DNA of 64,000 nt, taken from Tannerella forsythia (lineage in GTDB: Bacteria; Bacteroidota; Bacteroidia; Bacteroidales; Tannerellaceae). Where the stretch lies: contig NZ_JUET01000030.1 of NCBI RefSeq assembly GCF_001006485.1, positions 50,122 through 114,121 of the forward strand, in the 5' to 3' direction. This document shows, in pieces, positions 16,302 through 26,800 of this stretch (position 1 is its first letter; every line of letters begins with the position of its first letter). Under the pieces are notes generated by a model, which was not told where the DNA came from, made no database searches, and worked only from the letters and a program-made list of their open reading frames with translations. The translations under genes were made by a program, and so were the position numbers.

Positions 16302-18437
16302 ATGGATACATTTATCACGAAACGTGATGGAAAAAAAGAACTTTTTTCTATCGACAAGATCAAGAATGCTGTGACCAAGGCCTTCCTCTCGGTCGGCTGT
16401 TTCCCGTCGGATGAAGACTTGACATCCATCCTCGGGCATGTACAGATCAAAGATGGCATGTCGGTTGAAGAGATTCAAAATCAGGTCGAAACGGCGCTTA
16501 TGTGTGAACGCTACTACAAAGTAGCCAAATCGTATATCCTTTATCGACAGAAGCATCTTGAAGACCGCGAAGTGCGTGACAAGTTGGCTTTCCTGATGAA
16601 CTACTGCGATGCGAAGAACGCCGCCACGGGAAGCAAGTTCGACGCCAACGCCAATGTGGAGCACAAGAACATTGCCACGCTGATCGGGGAACTGCCCAAA
16701 CAGAACTTCATCCGTCTGAATCGCCGCCTGCTGACCGACCGCCTCAAGGAGATGTACGGCAAAGAACTGTCCGATAAATACCTCTCGTTGCTCAACCGTC
16801 ATTTCATCTACAAGAACGACGAAACGAGTCTTGCCAACTACTGCGCGAGCATCACGATGTACCCGTGGCTGATCGGCGGTACAAAATCGATCGACGGAAA
16901 TTCAACGGCGCCAAGCAACCTGAAATCGTTCTGCGGAGGCTTCGTGAATATGGTTTTCATCGTTTCAAGCATGCTCTCCGGAGCGTGTGCCACACCCGAG
17001 TTCCTGATGTATATGAACTATTTCATCCAAAAGGAATATGGCGAAGATTATTACCTGCACCCCGACCGCGATGCCGATTTGTCGCTCAAACGGCGTAGCA
17101 TCGACAAAGTGATCACCGATTGCTTCGAACAGGTTGTCTATTCGATCAATCAACCGACAGGAGCGCGTAACTTTCAGGCGGTCTTCTGGAACGTGGCTTA
17201 CTACGACCGTTACTATTTCGAGAGCCTCTTCGGTGAGTTCGTCTTTCCCGATGGAAGTCGACCGCATTGGGAATCGCTCAGCTGGTTACAGAAACGCTTC
17301 ATGAAATGGTTCAATAAAGAACGTACCAAGACCGTGTTGACCTTCCCGGTTGAAACGATGGCGTTACTTACCGAAGACGGCGATGTAAAAGATAAGGAAT
17401 ACGGTGATTTCACGGCTGAGATGTATGCCGAAGGACATTCGTTCTTTACGTATATCAGCGACAATGCCGATTCGCTTTCGAGCTGCTGCCGGCTGCGTAA
17501 CGAGATACAGGACAACGGGTTCAGCTATACGCTCGGAGCGGGAGGTGTCTCAACCGGCTCGAAAAGCGTGTTGACCATTAACCTCAACCGTTGCATACAG
17601 TATGCACACCAACGGAGCATCCCTTACATGATGTACCTCGAAGACATCGTCGACCTGGTACACAAGGTGCAGCTTGGCTACAACGAGAACCTCAAGATGT
17701 TACACTCCAAAGGCATGTTGCCTCTCTTCGATGCCGGCTACATCAATATGAACCGGCAATACCTGACCATCGGCGTGAACGGACTCGTCGAAGCGGCCGA
17801 ATACCTTGGCATCGAGATCAGCGACAATCCGCAATACACGGCTTTTGTGCAGGAAGTACTCGGGCTTATCGAACGTTACAATAAGAAGTACCGTACGAAC
17901 GAAGTGATGTTCAACTGCGAGATGATCCCAGCCGAGAATGTAGGTGTCAAGCATGCCAAGTGGGACAAAGAAGACGGCTTCATCGTTCCGCGCGACTGTT
18001 ATAACAGCTATTTCTATATTGTCGAAGACGAGTCGCTGAACCTGATCGATAAATTTCGTCTGCACGGACGTAAATATATCGAGCACCTGACCGGTGGCTC
18101 GGCACTCCATGCCAATCTGGACGAACATCTCTCACAAACGCAATATCGCCAGCTCCTGCGTGTTGCCGCAGCCGAAGGATGTAATTATTTCACGTTTAAC
18201 ATTCCGAACACGCTATGCAAAGAATGCGGCCATATCGACAAGCGTTATCTTAAGGCTTGCCCGGTATGTCATAGCCGGCAGGTGGATTATCTGACACGTG
18301 TCATCGGCTATATGAAACGTGTGAGCAACTTCTCACTTGCACGGCAGAAAGAAGCGGCGAAGCGATATTACGAAAAGGCCCATGTGGCGAAACCGTCGAC
18401 GGAAAAGAAGGCGGTTGTCCATGAGATGTCATGTTGA
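16302..18437 (+). CDS. nrdD: Anaerobic ribonucleoside-triphosphate reductase (class III)
   Basis: A 711-residue glycyl-radical enzyme that makes deoxynucleotides without oxygen. An N-terminal ATP cone (about residues 1-95, MDTFITKRDGKKELFSIDKI) gives allosteric control. The catalytic region includes NADSLSSCCRLRNE. Near the C terminus is a Zn site CKECGH/CPVCHS and then RVIGYMKRV, with the radical glycine near residue 669. Length is normal. The last 7 bases overlap the start of nrdG, so the two are cotranscribed. The whole unit lies behind a cobalamin riboswitch, although the enzyme itself does not use cobalamin. Confidence 0.96.
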   Translation: MDTFITKRDGKKELFSIDKIKNAVTKAFLSVGCFPSDEDLTSILGHVQIKDGMSVEEIQNQVETALMCERYYKVAKSYILYRQKHLEDREVRDKLAFLMNYCDAKNAATGSKFDANANVEHKNIATLIGELPKQNFIRLNRRLLTDRLKEMYGKELSDKYLSLLNRHFIYKNDETSLANYCASITMYPWLIGGTKSIDGNSTAPSNLKSFCGGFVNMVFIVSSMLSGACATPEFLMYMNYFIQKEYGEDYYLHPDRDADLSLKRRSIDKVITDCFEQVVYSINQPTGARNFQAVFWNVAYYDRYYFESLFGEFVFPDGSRPHWESLSWLQKRFMKWFNKERTKTVLTFPVETMALLTEDGDVKDKEYGDFTAEMYAEGHSFFTYISDNADSLSSCCRLRNEIQDNGFSYTLGAGGVSTGSKSVLTINLNRCIQYAHQRSIPYMMYLEDIVDLVHKVQLGYNENLKMLHSKGMLPLFDAGYINMNRQYLTIGVNGLVEAAEYLGIEISDNPQYTAFVQEVLGLIERYNKKYRTNEVMFNCEMIPAENVGVKHAKWDKEDGFIVPRDCYNSYFYIVEDESLNLIDKFRLHGRKYIEHLTGGSALHANLDEHLSQTQYRQLLRVAAAEGCNYFTFNIPNTLCKECGHIDKRYLKACPVCHSRQVDYLTRVIGYMKRVSNFSLARQKEAAKRYYEKAHVAKPSTEKKAVVHEMSC

Positions 18438-18889
18438 AATACGTCAGCTACGATATCGTTTTTCGTGAAATACCCGATGAGACGACGCTCGCCCTGAATC
18501 TTTCCAACTGCCCGAACGGCTGTCCGGGTTGCCATAGTCTGTGGCTGCAGGAAGATCAGGGTGAACCGCTGACGGAAGAAGTATTGGCCGGGCTGCTCGG
18601 CTGTTACGGAAACGCAGTGACCTGCCTGTGCTTTATGGGAGGGGATGCAGATCCGTACGAAGTAGTACGGCTGGCCGCATTTGTGAAACAAACAGCAACA
18701 ATCAAAGTCGGATGGTATTCGGGACGACCCGCACTGCCGTCCGACTTTCCCGTTCACCACTTTCAATACATTAAGTTAGGCCCATACATTGAGCGCTTGG
18801 GGCCTCTTTCTTCACCTACGACCAATCAAAAACTTTATCGAATTACCGACGACGGAGAAATGATTCCTATGGCATATCCGTCACTGTAG
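18431..18889 (+). CDS. nrdG: Anaerobic ribonucleotide reductase activating protein (radical SAM)
   Basis: A 152-residue radical SAM activase that installs the glycyl radical on NrdD. The iron-sulfur motif is CPNGCPGC (CxxxCxxC) near residue 28, in the context LNLSNCPNGCPGCHSLWLQ typical of NrdG. A GGDADPYEV segment follows as the SAM-binding GGE-like motif. It is slightly short, as is common for NrdG. It starts within the last codons of nrdD (ATGTTGA overlap), which implies coupled translation and equal control by the riboswitch. Confidence 0.93.
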   Translation: MLKYVSYDIVFREIPDETTLALNLSNCPNGCPGCHSLWLQEDQGEPLTEEVLAGLLGCYGNAVTCLCFMGGDADPYEVVRLAAFVKQTATIKVGWYSGRPALPSDFPVHHFQYIKLGPYIERLGPLSSPTTNQKLYRITDDGEMIPMAYPSL

Positions 18890-18930
18890 AGCTTCACCAA
18901 GACACTTCTCTTAACCGCTTACCATAAATA

Positions 18931-19040
18931 TAATTCAGGCTTACAGCCCTCTATCGAGGGGCTTGCTTTTTCCACAACACTTCGCATTGGGCTGAATGAT
19001 CTCGCCCCCTATTTATTAATGGTTAATTGTCATGCAGGGT
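18931..19040 (+). repeat. Dispersed palindromic (REP-like) repeat, copy 1
   Basis: The block reads TAATTCAGGCTTACAGCCCT, a variable middle, then a 27-base core at 18981-19007 (TTCGCATTGGGCTGAATGAT and onwards), then AATGGTTAATTGTCATGC. The core recurs exactly, inverted, at 33083-33109, and the flanks recur at 32894-33020 and 33041-33158. CAGCCCT and GGGCTG arms can pair. It is intergenic. Confidence 0.75.
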
Positions 19041-19048
19041 ACATGTTA

Positions 19049-19074
19049 TAGAGACGCAATGAATTGCGTCTCTA
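19049..19074. repeat. Perfect 12-bp palindrome with 2-base centre
   Basis: TAGAGACGCAAT, GA, ATTGCGTCTCTA: every base pairs. There is no T tract after it and no gene ends nearby, so it is not an ordinary terminator. Similar GAGACGC palindromes occur as intergenic repeats in several bacterial groups. Confidence 0.7.
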
Positions 19075-19391
19075 CGGTGCGTACCATATTTTTTTAACTC
19101 AATAAAAATTTCATTCGCGTTCATTTGCATTCGTAATTGTTCATTAGCGGCAGCCAACAAATCAACATGTCAACGAATCAACAACTCACCGCCTCTGCGG
19201 GGTTTATAAGGGCTGAAAACCTGACATAATATAAATCGTAAATGGCTACTCTCAACTATTTTGCTACTTTAATTCCATTGTGTCATGTACGTTCAAAAGA
19301 ATGAAGATCATTCTTAATAAAGTAGTTTATTTTTCGTCCTAAAAACAGGAATCCTGTTTATTATTTCGGCCGGAGTTAATAAAAAGATATT

Positions 19392-19399
19392 TATATTTG
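19392..19399 (+). promoter_or_regulatory. Promoter -7 box of the DUF4434 gene
   Basis: TATATTTG, 18 bases before the ATG at 19418; a -33 TTTG is not evident. It would drive the DUF4434-transporter-oxidoreductase genes and perhaps susCD. Confidence 0.55.
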
Positions 19400-19417
19400 C
19401 GGTAAAAATGAAAAACA

Positions 19418-20527
19418 ATGAAGGTAAATAATCGCAGAGAATTTTTAAAGCAGGCCGCAGTAGCGGGTGTTTCGGCGATGACTGTTCCGGCTTTGTCGGG
19501 ATGTACGAAACAGTCGCAAAGTGAATCATCCCATGAACATCATGAAGAACAGACGTTGACGCTTGAGAGCCGTCTGATTGTTCCGAAAGCACAGGGATTG
19601 AAAATTACCGGTACTTTTTTGGACGAAATTTCGCATGACATCCCGCACCAAAACTGGGGAGAAAAAGAATGGGACAGAGATTTCCGCCACATGAAGGAGA
19701 TAGGAATCGATACGGTTATTCAAATACGTTCCGGTTATCGTAAATTTATTACTTATCCGTCAAAATACTTGTTGGGCAAAGGTTGTTATATGCCTTCGGT
19801 CGATCTGGTGGACATGTTTCTGCGCCTCGCGGACAAGTACGGCATGAAGTACTATTTCGGATTGTATGACTCCGGGCGGTACTGGGATACGGGCGACCTG
19901 AGCTGGGAAATCGAAGACAATAAATATGTGATTGACGAGGTCTGGCAGAACTACGGAAAATATAAAAGTTTCGGCGGCTGGTATATCAGCGGCGAAATCA
20001 GTCGTCAGACGAAAGGGGCAATCGACGCGTTTCATGCCATGGGTAAGCAGTGTAAGGATGTTTCCGGTGGGCTGCCGACTTTTATTTCGCCGTGGATCGA
20101 CGGAAAGAAGGCCGTAATGGCTAGTGGCGGCAACCTGACCAAGGCGGACGCCGTTTCAGTACAGGAGCACGAAAAAGAGTGGAGCGAGATTTTCTCCGGC
20201 ATCTGCGATGTGGTAGACGCATGTGCTTTTCAGGACGGGCATATCGATTACGACGAGCTGGACGCATTTTTTGAGGTCAATAAAAAGATGGCCGACAAAT
20301 ACGGCATGAAGTGCTGGACGAACGCCGAATCATTCGACCGTGACATGCCGATCCGCTTCTTGCCGATCAAATTCGATAAGTTACGGATGAAGCTTGAAGC
20401 GGCAGCGCGTGCCGGATACGACAAAGCCATCACATTTGAGTTTTCTCATTTCATGAGTCCGCAGTCGGCCTATCCGCAAGCCGGCCACCTGTATGACCGT
20501 TACAAGGAATATTTTGAAATCGGATAA
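19418..20527 (+). CDS. DUF4434 family Tat-exported lipoprotein
   Basis: A 369-residue exported protein. The N terminus NNRREFLKQAAVAGVSAMTV has a twin-arginine motif and ends in ALSGC, a lipobox, so it is probably a Tat-exported lipoprotein. A His/Glu-rich linker (HEHHEEQ) follows. The body, KITGTFLDEISHDIPHQNWG with later FGLYDSGRYW, GGWYISGEI and CWTNAESF segments, matches DUF4434 (PF14488), a TIM-barrel family related to glycoside hydrolases. The Glu residues of GEIS and NAES are candidate catalytic acids. It heads a run of carbohydrate-type genes; substrate unknown. Confidence 0.8.
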   Translation: MKVNNRREFLKQAAVAGVSAMTVPALSGCTKQSQSESSHEHHEEQTLTLESRLIVPKAQGLKITGTFLDEISHDIPHQNWGEKEWDRDFRHMKEIGIDTVIQIRSGYRKFITYPSKYLLGKGCYMPSVDLVDMFLRLADKYGMKYYFGLYDSGRYWDTGDLSWEIEDNKYVIDEVWQNYGKYKSFGGWYISGEISRQTKGAIDAFHAMGKQCKDVSGGLPTFISPWIDGKKAVMASGGNLTKADAVSVQEHEKEWSEIFSGICDVVDACAFQDGHIDYDELDAFFEVNKKMADKYGMKCWTNAESFDRDMPIRFLPIKFDKLRMKLEAAARAGYDKAITFEFSHFMSPQSAYPQAGHLYDRYKEYFEIG

Positions 20528-20530
20528 GCC

Positions 20531-21934
20531 ATGAGATCGAACGTTCATCTCGGGTATTTGATCTTTTTGTCGGTGGTGGCGGCGCTCGGCGGATTTCTGT
20601 TCGGATATGACACGGCCGTGATTTCCGGTACCGTTTCGCAGGTAAGCCTCCAATTTGAACTCGACACCATTCAACAAGGTTGGTATGTAGGCTGCGCACT
20701 GATCGGCTCGATTACGGGCGTCGCATTCGCCGGAGTATTGGGTGATGCGATCGGCCGGAAAAAGACGATGTTGCTCGCCGCCGTACTGTTTACGGTCTCG
20801 GCCATCGGCTGTGCCGTGTGTATCGACTTCAATCTATTGGTGATCTACCGGATGATCGGGGGAGTTGGTATTGGTGTGGTGTCGATTATTTCGCCGTTGT
20901 ATATTTCCGAGCTGGCCGTTGCCGAATACCGCGGGAGGCTCGTTTCGCTCTATCAGCTGGCCATCACGGTCGGTTTTTTGGCTGCTTATTTAGTTAACTT
21001 CCAACTTCTCGGATATGCGGAAAGTCACTTGCAGGCTGCCTCATCCGCGACATTCTTTGATAAAGTCTTCATCGACGAAGTATGGCGTGGGATGTTGGGG
21101 ATGGAAACCTTTCCCGCCGCACTTTTCCTTCTGATCGTTTTCTTAATCCCCGAGAGTCCTCGCTGGCTCATTCTGAGAGGGAATGATGAATGCGCGAATC
21201 GCATCTTCCGGAAAGTGTACGTTTCGGAAGAAGAGGTGCGGATGCAGGCCGGCGAAACGAAACAATCCGTCGCTTCCGAAGGAAAGTCCGAATGGTCGGT
21301 GCTGTTTGCGCCGGGGATCTTTAGAGCGGTCATGATCGGTGTCGGCATTGCGATTCTGGGACAGTTTATGGGGGTCAATGCCGTGTTATATTACGGTCCG
21401 ACCATCTTTGAAAATGCCGGATTGTCCGGAGGCGACTCGTTGTTCTACCAGGTGCTGGTTGGCCTGGTGAATATGTTGACGACGGTGCTGGCTTTAGTGA
21501 TTATCGACCGGGTAGGACGCAAGAAGCTCGTTTATTATGGTGTATCGGGAATGATCGGTTCATTATTGCTTATCGGACTGTATTTTATGTACGGTGAAGC
21601 GCTCGGTGTTTCGAGCCTTTTCCTGCTGACGTTCTTCCTGCTGTATATTTTCTGCTGTGCCGTTTCGATTTGTGCTGTCGTATGGGTTTTGCTCTCCGAG
21701 ATGTATCCGACGAAAGTGCGCGGACTGGCTATGTCGATCGCAGGATTTGCTTTGTGGATCGGTACGTATCTGATCGGGCAGTTGACACCTTGGATGTTAC
21801 AGAATCTGACACCGGCGGGGACATTCTTCCTCTTCGCCATCATGTGTGTACCTTACATTTTAATTATATGGAAACTGGTTCCGGAAACGACCGGAAAGAC
21901 ACTGGAAGAAATTGAAAAATATTGGAAAAGATAA
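20531..21934 (+). CDS. Sugar porter family MFS transporter (XylE-like)
   Basis: A 467-residue inner-membrane transporter with 12 predicted helices. Family motifs are clear: GGFLFGYDTAVISG in helix 1, GDAIGRKK after helix 2, YRMIGGVGIGVVS in helix 4, PESPRWL before the central loop, DRVGRKK in the second half, and PETTGKTLEEIE at the C terminus. It should be a proton-linked monosaccharide importer; XylE and GalP are the closest well-known types. It starts three bases after the DUF4434 gene. The sugar cannot be told from sequence. Confidence 0.9.
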   Translation: MRSNVHLGYLIFLSVVAALGGFLFGYDTAVISGTVSQVSLQFELDTIQQGWYVGCALIGSITGVAFAGVLGDAIGRKKTMLLAAVLFTVSAIGCAVCIDFNLLVIYRMIGGVGIGVVSIISPLYISELAVAEYRGRLVSLYQLAITVGFLAAYLVNFQLLGYAESHLQAASSATFFDKVFIDEVWRGMLGMETFPAALFLLIVFLIPESPRWLILRGNDECANRIFRKVYVSEEEVRMQAGETKQSVASEGKSEWSVLFAPGIFRAVMIGVGIAILGQFMGVNAVLYYGPTIFENAGLSGGDSLFYQVLVGLVNMLTTVLALVIIDRVGRKKLVYYGVSGMIGSLLLIGLYFMYGEALGVSSLFLLTFFLLYIFCCAVSICAVVWVLLSEMYPTKVRGLAMSIAGFALWIGTYLIGQLTPWMLQNLTPAGTFFLFAIMCVPYILIIWKLVPETTGKTLEEIEKYWKR

Positions 21935-21947
21935 TCGAAGAGATTTC

Positions 21948-23666
21948 ATGAAACGCAGACAATTTTTGACTTATGCCGCATTGATCGGAAGCGGTAGCTT
22001 ATGGTCTTTATCGAATACTAAATCATTGAATTTTATTAATAAAGTCTATTTTTCGGCTAACGAAGGAGAAGCAGATGAGTTGCAGACGGATGTCGTCATT
22101 ATCGGTGGCGGCTTTGGAGGGTGTGCCGCGGCGCTGGCCGCATGTCGCAACGGTTTGAATGTGGTTATGACGGAAGAGACCGACTGGATCGGTGGGCAGG
22201 TATCGCAGCAAGGCGTTCCTCCCGATGAACATCCGTGGATCGAGACACACGGCGCATCGGCTTCGTATCGTACTTTCCGAAATAAGGTCCGTGAATATTA
22301 CCGGCGTAATTATCCGTTGACCGACGAAGCGAGAGCTTGTGAATTCCTCAACCCGGGCGACGGACTCGTATCCCGCCTCTGTCATGAACCGATCGTCTCA
22401 GAGGCCGTATTGACAGAGATGCTCTTGCCTTATCTGAGCACCGGCAAGCTTAAACTCCTATTAGGATATAAGGCTCGCTATGCCGAGATGAAAGGCGATT
22501 CAATACGTGCCGTCGAAGTGTATTGTAAGGAGACGGGACACTCCATGGCGCTGTCCGCCCCCTATTTTGTCGATGCCACCGAATGCGGCGATTTGCTGCC
22601 GTTGACCCAAACGGAATATGTGACCGGGGCAGAGGCGAAGTCGGAAACGAACGAACTGCATGCCGCAGCCGAAGCAATGCCGATGAACAACCAGGCATTT
22701 ACCGTATGTTTCGCGATGGATTATGTGCCGAGGGCCAATCTGACGATTGACAAACCCGCAGACTATGCTTTCTGGCACGATTATATCCCTTCATTGAAAC
22801 CTGCCTGGTCGGGGCGTCTGATCGACCTGAGTTATCCCGATCCGATTACGCTGAAAACACGACAGACCGGTTTCCATCCCGAAGGGAAGGAGCTCCGCGT
22901 GTTCAATCTCTGGAATTACCGGAGGATCATTTCCCGTAAAAACTTTACACCGGGATTGTACAGCGGCGATATAACGATTGTCAATTGGCCTCAGAACGAC
23001 TATCTGCTCGGTAACTTGCTCGATGTGCCTGAGGTGGAATTTGAAAAACACATTGCTCAGGCCAAGCAGCTGAACTTGTCGCTATTCTATTGGTTGCAGA
23101 CAGAAGCTCCACGTCCTGACGGAGGTATGGGCTGGCCCGGGTTACGTCTGCGTGGCGACGTGCTCGGCACCGACGACGGGATGGCTAAATATCCGTACAT
23201 ACGCGAGGCGCGACGCATCAAAGCCCTGTTTACGGTTACGGAAGAGCATGTCGGGAAGGAAAATCGCAAGCTCGCTACGGGAGAGACCAGAGCCGCCGAA
23301 TTCTACGACAGTATCGGCATTGGCTACTATCGTATCGATCTTCATCCGTCGTTCGGCGGAGATAATTACATTGATATAGATTCGCTGCCGTTTCAGATAC
23401 CTTTGGGCGCCTTGATCCCGCAGCGGGTTGATAACTTGTTGCCGGCCTGCAAAAATATCGGGACGACCCATATCACAAACGGTTGTTACCGTCTGCATCC
23501 GGTTGAATGGAGTGTCGGTGAGGCGGTCGGAATGCTCCTTGCCTATGCCAAGGAGAAGAAAGTGCTTCCGCGCACCGTGCGTGAGAACAGAACGCTTCTC
23601 TCCGACTTTCAGCAACGGATACAAGCGCAGGGCGCGGAAATCGGATGGAAGAATAGTAGCGTGTAA
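21948..23666 (+). CDS. Exported FAD-dependent oxidoreductase (FAD_oxidored family)
   Basis: A 572-residue protein with a Tat-like signal MKRRQFLTYAALIGSGSLW. The mature part starts with TDVVIIGGGFGGCAAALAA (GxGxxG, residues about 46-65), then EETDWIGGQVSQQG, typical of the PF12831 FAD_oxidored group. The C-terminal FAD segment is NLLPACKNIGTTHITNGCYR with VEWSVGEAVGMLL. An earlier ATG (21912) lies inside the transporter gene and adds a second RR; the ATG at 21948 is preferred but not certain. Such proteins occur with carbohydrate genes and may oxidise a sugar or uptake ligand in the periplasm; the substrate is unknown. Confidence 0.82.
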   Translation: MKRRQFLTYAALIGSGSLWSLSNTKSLNFINKVYFSANEGEADELQTDVVIIGGGFGGCAAALAACRNGLNVVMTEETDWIGGQVSQQGVPPDEHPWIETHGASASYRTFRNKVREYYRRNYPLTDEARACEFLNPGDGLVSRLCHEPIVSEAVLTEMLLPYLSTGKLKLLLGYKARYAEMKGDSIRAVEVYCKETGHSMALSAPYFVDATECGDLLPLTQTEYVTGAEAKSETNELHAAAEAMPMNNQAFTVCFAMDYVPRANLTIDKPADYAFWHDYIPSLKPAWSGRLIDLSYPDPITLKTRQTGFHPEGKELRVFNLWNYRRIISRKNFTPGLYSGDITIVNWPQNDYLLGNLLDVPEVEFEKHIAQAKQLNLSLFYWLQTEAPRPDGGMGWPGLRLRGDVLGTDDGMAKYPYIREARRIKALFTVTEEHVGKENRKLATGETRAAEFYDSIGIGYYRIDLHPSFGGDNYIDIDSLPFQIPLGALIPQRVDNLLPACKNIGTTHITNGCYRLHPVEWSVGEAVGMLLAYAKEKKVLPRTVRENRTLLSDFQQRIQAQGAEIGWKNSSV

Positions 23667-23803
23667 GCAGGATAAACCAAAGATTTTCAGATATGGCCGA
23701 AGAACGATTTGTTTTTCGGCTAATATTTTGTCGGTCAAAAAAGCTGATTAATAGTCTGGCTAACATAAAAGAAGCTAAATCACTAATAACAAAATAATTG
23801 AAA

Positions 23804-26800
23804 ATGAATGTGAATGTAAAAAAGCGATTATCGAGCGTATTACTCCTATCGTGTTTGATGGGAGTTCCTGTTTCGATATTGCATGCGGAGAAGTTTGCTG
23901 GAGTAACGGTCATAACTCAGCAAAAAGAGATCAAAGGGACGGTAAAAGACCGTTCGGGTGAGCCGATTATCGGTGCGAATGTGTATGTAAAAGGCACGAC
24001 GAATGGTGTCGTAACGGGTGTGGATGGCGATTTTTCCATTCAAGTATCCTCGAGCGACATACTGGTTATCTCTTTTATCGGTTTTAAGAATGTTGAAGTT
24101 CCTGTAAAAGATCAACTTGTTATACATGTATCGTTAGCTGAAGATTCGGAGTTACTCGATGAGGTCGTTGTGACAGCACTGGGTATTAAGCGCGAAAAGA
24201 AAGCATTAGGTTATGCGATGCAGGAGATTAAGACGGAAGGGCTCACGGAGAACCGTTCCGTGAGTGTCGCCAACATGTTGCAAGGCAAAGTGGCGGGAGT
24301 GCAAATTAATCAGTCGGCTACAGGGGTTGGCGGTTCTACCCGTGTAGTTCTTCGCGGTACGACATCGTTGAGTGGAAACAACCAGCCGTTGTGGGTGGTA
24401 GACGGGATTCCCATCAGCGATGATGTAAACCAGAAAGCCGATCAGTGGGGAGGTCGTGATGCCGAAGGGGGTGCTTCCGAAATTAATCCGGAAGACATTG
24501 AGTCGATCTCGGTCCTCAAAGGAGCAAACGCCGCTGCTATGTACGGTTCGCGTGCCCAGAACGGTGCGATCATCGTAACGACGAAGAAAGGACAATCCGG
24601 CGATCTGAGAATCGAATACAACGGTAACTTGACCTTCTCTGCTGCTTATGACGCGTTCAAGTACCAGAACACATACGGACAAGGTTCGGCCGGAAAATAT
24701 GATCCGGCAGCGGTAGGAGGCTCATGGGGGCCAAAGATGGAAGGCCAGATGGTGCAGAATTGGCGAAAAACACTTTATGGACAAGTAGATGCGCCGGACT
24801 ACGCACTCGAATCGCAAGGCAACTACATCGACAAGTTCTATCGTACGGGGGTGAATTATACGAACTCAATCATTGCATCCGGAGGTACGGAAAAAATGCA
24901 GTCCCGCTTTTCTTTTACCGACTCACGTAATGAAGGCATCACGCCGAATCATTCGCTAAACCGCCAGTATTACGACCTGAGCTCGCAATGGAGCAGCAAG
25001 TATATTGACCTGAGCGCCAAAGTAAATTTTATGCGCCAGAAAGCGTTGAACAGGCCGCGTCTGGGCGAATACGGAGTCATGCAACAGTTTGTATTTATGC
25101 CACGCAATGTCCGGTTACAGGATCTGGAAGATTGCATCATAAATAACAATGTGGCGAACTGGTCGGGTACGAGTACGACGATTTTCAATCCTTACGCATT
25201 GGTGAAGCCGGAGAATGGGGCAAAAGAACAGCGTAACCGTCTACTCGGAAAGGTACAGGCCGTAGCAAAAATTACGGATTACCTGAGACTGACCGGCCGT
25301 GTGGGATTAGACTGGTATAACGACGAATCAACCAGTCAGACATCCTATAATTACACGATTACAGAGACTGGGTATCATAAAGGTATGATCAACTATGAAG
25401 AGTTTAATGCAGACCTGATCCTCAATTTCGACAAACATTTCGGCGATTTCAGTGTATTGGCGAACTTCGGTGCGGCAACGACAAGCCGTAAACTCAGTTC
25501 GCTGAACGGTTCGTCCGGATATTACACGTTGCCCGGGCTGGCTGCTTTGGCCAACGGTAATAATCAGACTACATCGGAGAATTACTCTAAAAAGCGCGTA
25601 AACTCCGTGTTAGGAAATGCTACCATAGGATACAAAAGCATGGCCTATCTCGATGTGACGGCGCGTAACGACTGGTCTTCGACCCTTCCGGCTGATAATC
25701 GTTCATACTTCTATCCGTCGGTCAGCCTGTCGGGTATCTTGTCTGAGATGTTCCATCTGCCCGAACCCGTTTCGTATTGGAAGGTGCGCGGATCATGGGC
25801 ACAGGTAGGTAACGATACCGAACCATACAAATTAGTAAACACGTATGAGCTGAATAAGACGAACGGCAACATCATCAACGCCAATTCTTCTTCTACCTTC
25901 CCGTTGTTCGACCTGAAACCCGAAAATACAACATCGTGGGAATTGGGTACGGAGCTACGCGTGTTCAACAACCGGTTGGGACTCGATTTGACGTACTATT
26001 CGTCGAACACAACCAACCAAATACTTTCCGTTACCATGCCCGGATCGTCGGGGTATACGACGAAACTGATCAATGCTGGTAAGATGACCAGTAAAGGTTG
26101 GGAAATTATGTTGACCGGTACACCCGTGCTAACGAAAGACTTCTCATGGGATGTTACGCTGAACTGGGGACAGAATCGTACCGAGTGTGTTGAACTGGCC
26201 GATGGACTGACCCAGTTCGTGATTGGTGAAACACGTATGGGTAAGGTAGTAGCCCGTGAAGGCAGTCGCTACGGCGATATTGTTTCGACTGCGTATAAAC
26301 GCGATGCAAATGGCAATATCATCGTGAACGAAAAGAGCGGATTGCCGCAGAAAGAATCGAATCAGGTACTCGGCAATATGACTCCGGACTGGACGGGATC
26401 ATTCGCTTCGTTACTGACCTGGAAGGGATTCTCACTGAATGCCTTGATCGATGTCAATTACGGAGGCAGCTTCCTTTCGGCTACCAGCTCCTATGCCGAT
26501 TTCTATGGAAATTCCGAACGTGCAGGACAACGTGATAATGCCTCGGCCGATTTCCCGACAGGACATATCATCGTAGATGGAGTCAACGAGAACGGGAAAA
26601 AGAACACGACGAAGATCGGATTGGAAGAGTACTATCAGGGACTCGGTGGCTCTTACGGGCTGGGTGAAGCGCATCTTTACAGCAAAACCTACGTAAAGTT
26701 ACGTGAGGTGGCCATCGGTTATACGCTGCCCAAAGCATGGCTTTCGGGATTGCCGGTATCGAGTGTGAAAATCTCGGCCGTAGGACGCGATTTGTTCTAT

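Larger units (their letters stand above)
18890..19417. other. Non-coding spacer with palindromic repeats
   Basis: No credible gene is seen in these 528 bases. They hold one copy of a dispersed palindromic repeat (18931-19040), a perfect 12-bp palindrome (19049-19074), an A+T-rich stretch, a second GGGCTGAAAACCTGAC-like fragment near 19209, and the promoter of the next gene near 19392. Confidence 0.7.

Noticed and set aside
18890-19417. tRNA or other known structured RNA genes in the larger spacers
   Set aside because: I looked for tRNA-like cloverleaf and CCA-type ends in the spacers over 300 bases and saw none; only the cobalamin riboswitch is a clear known RNA.
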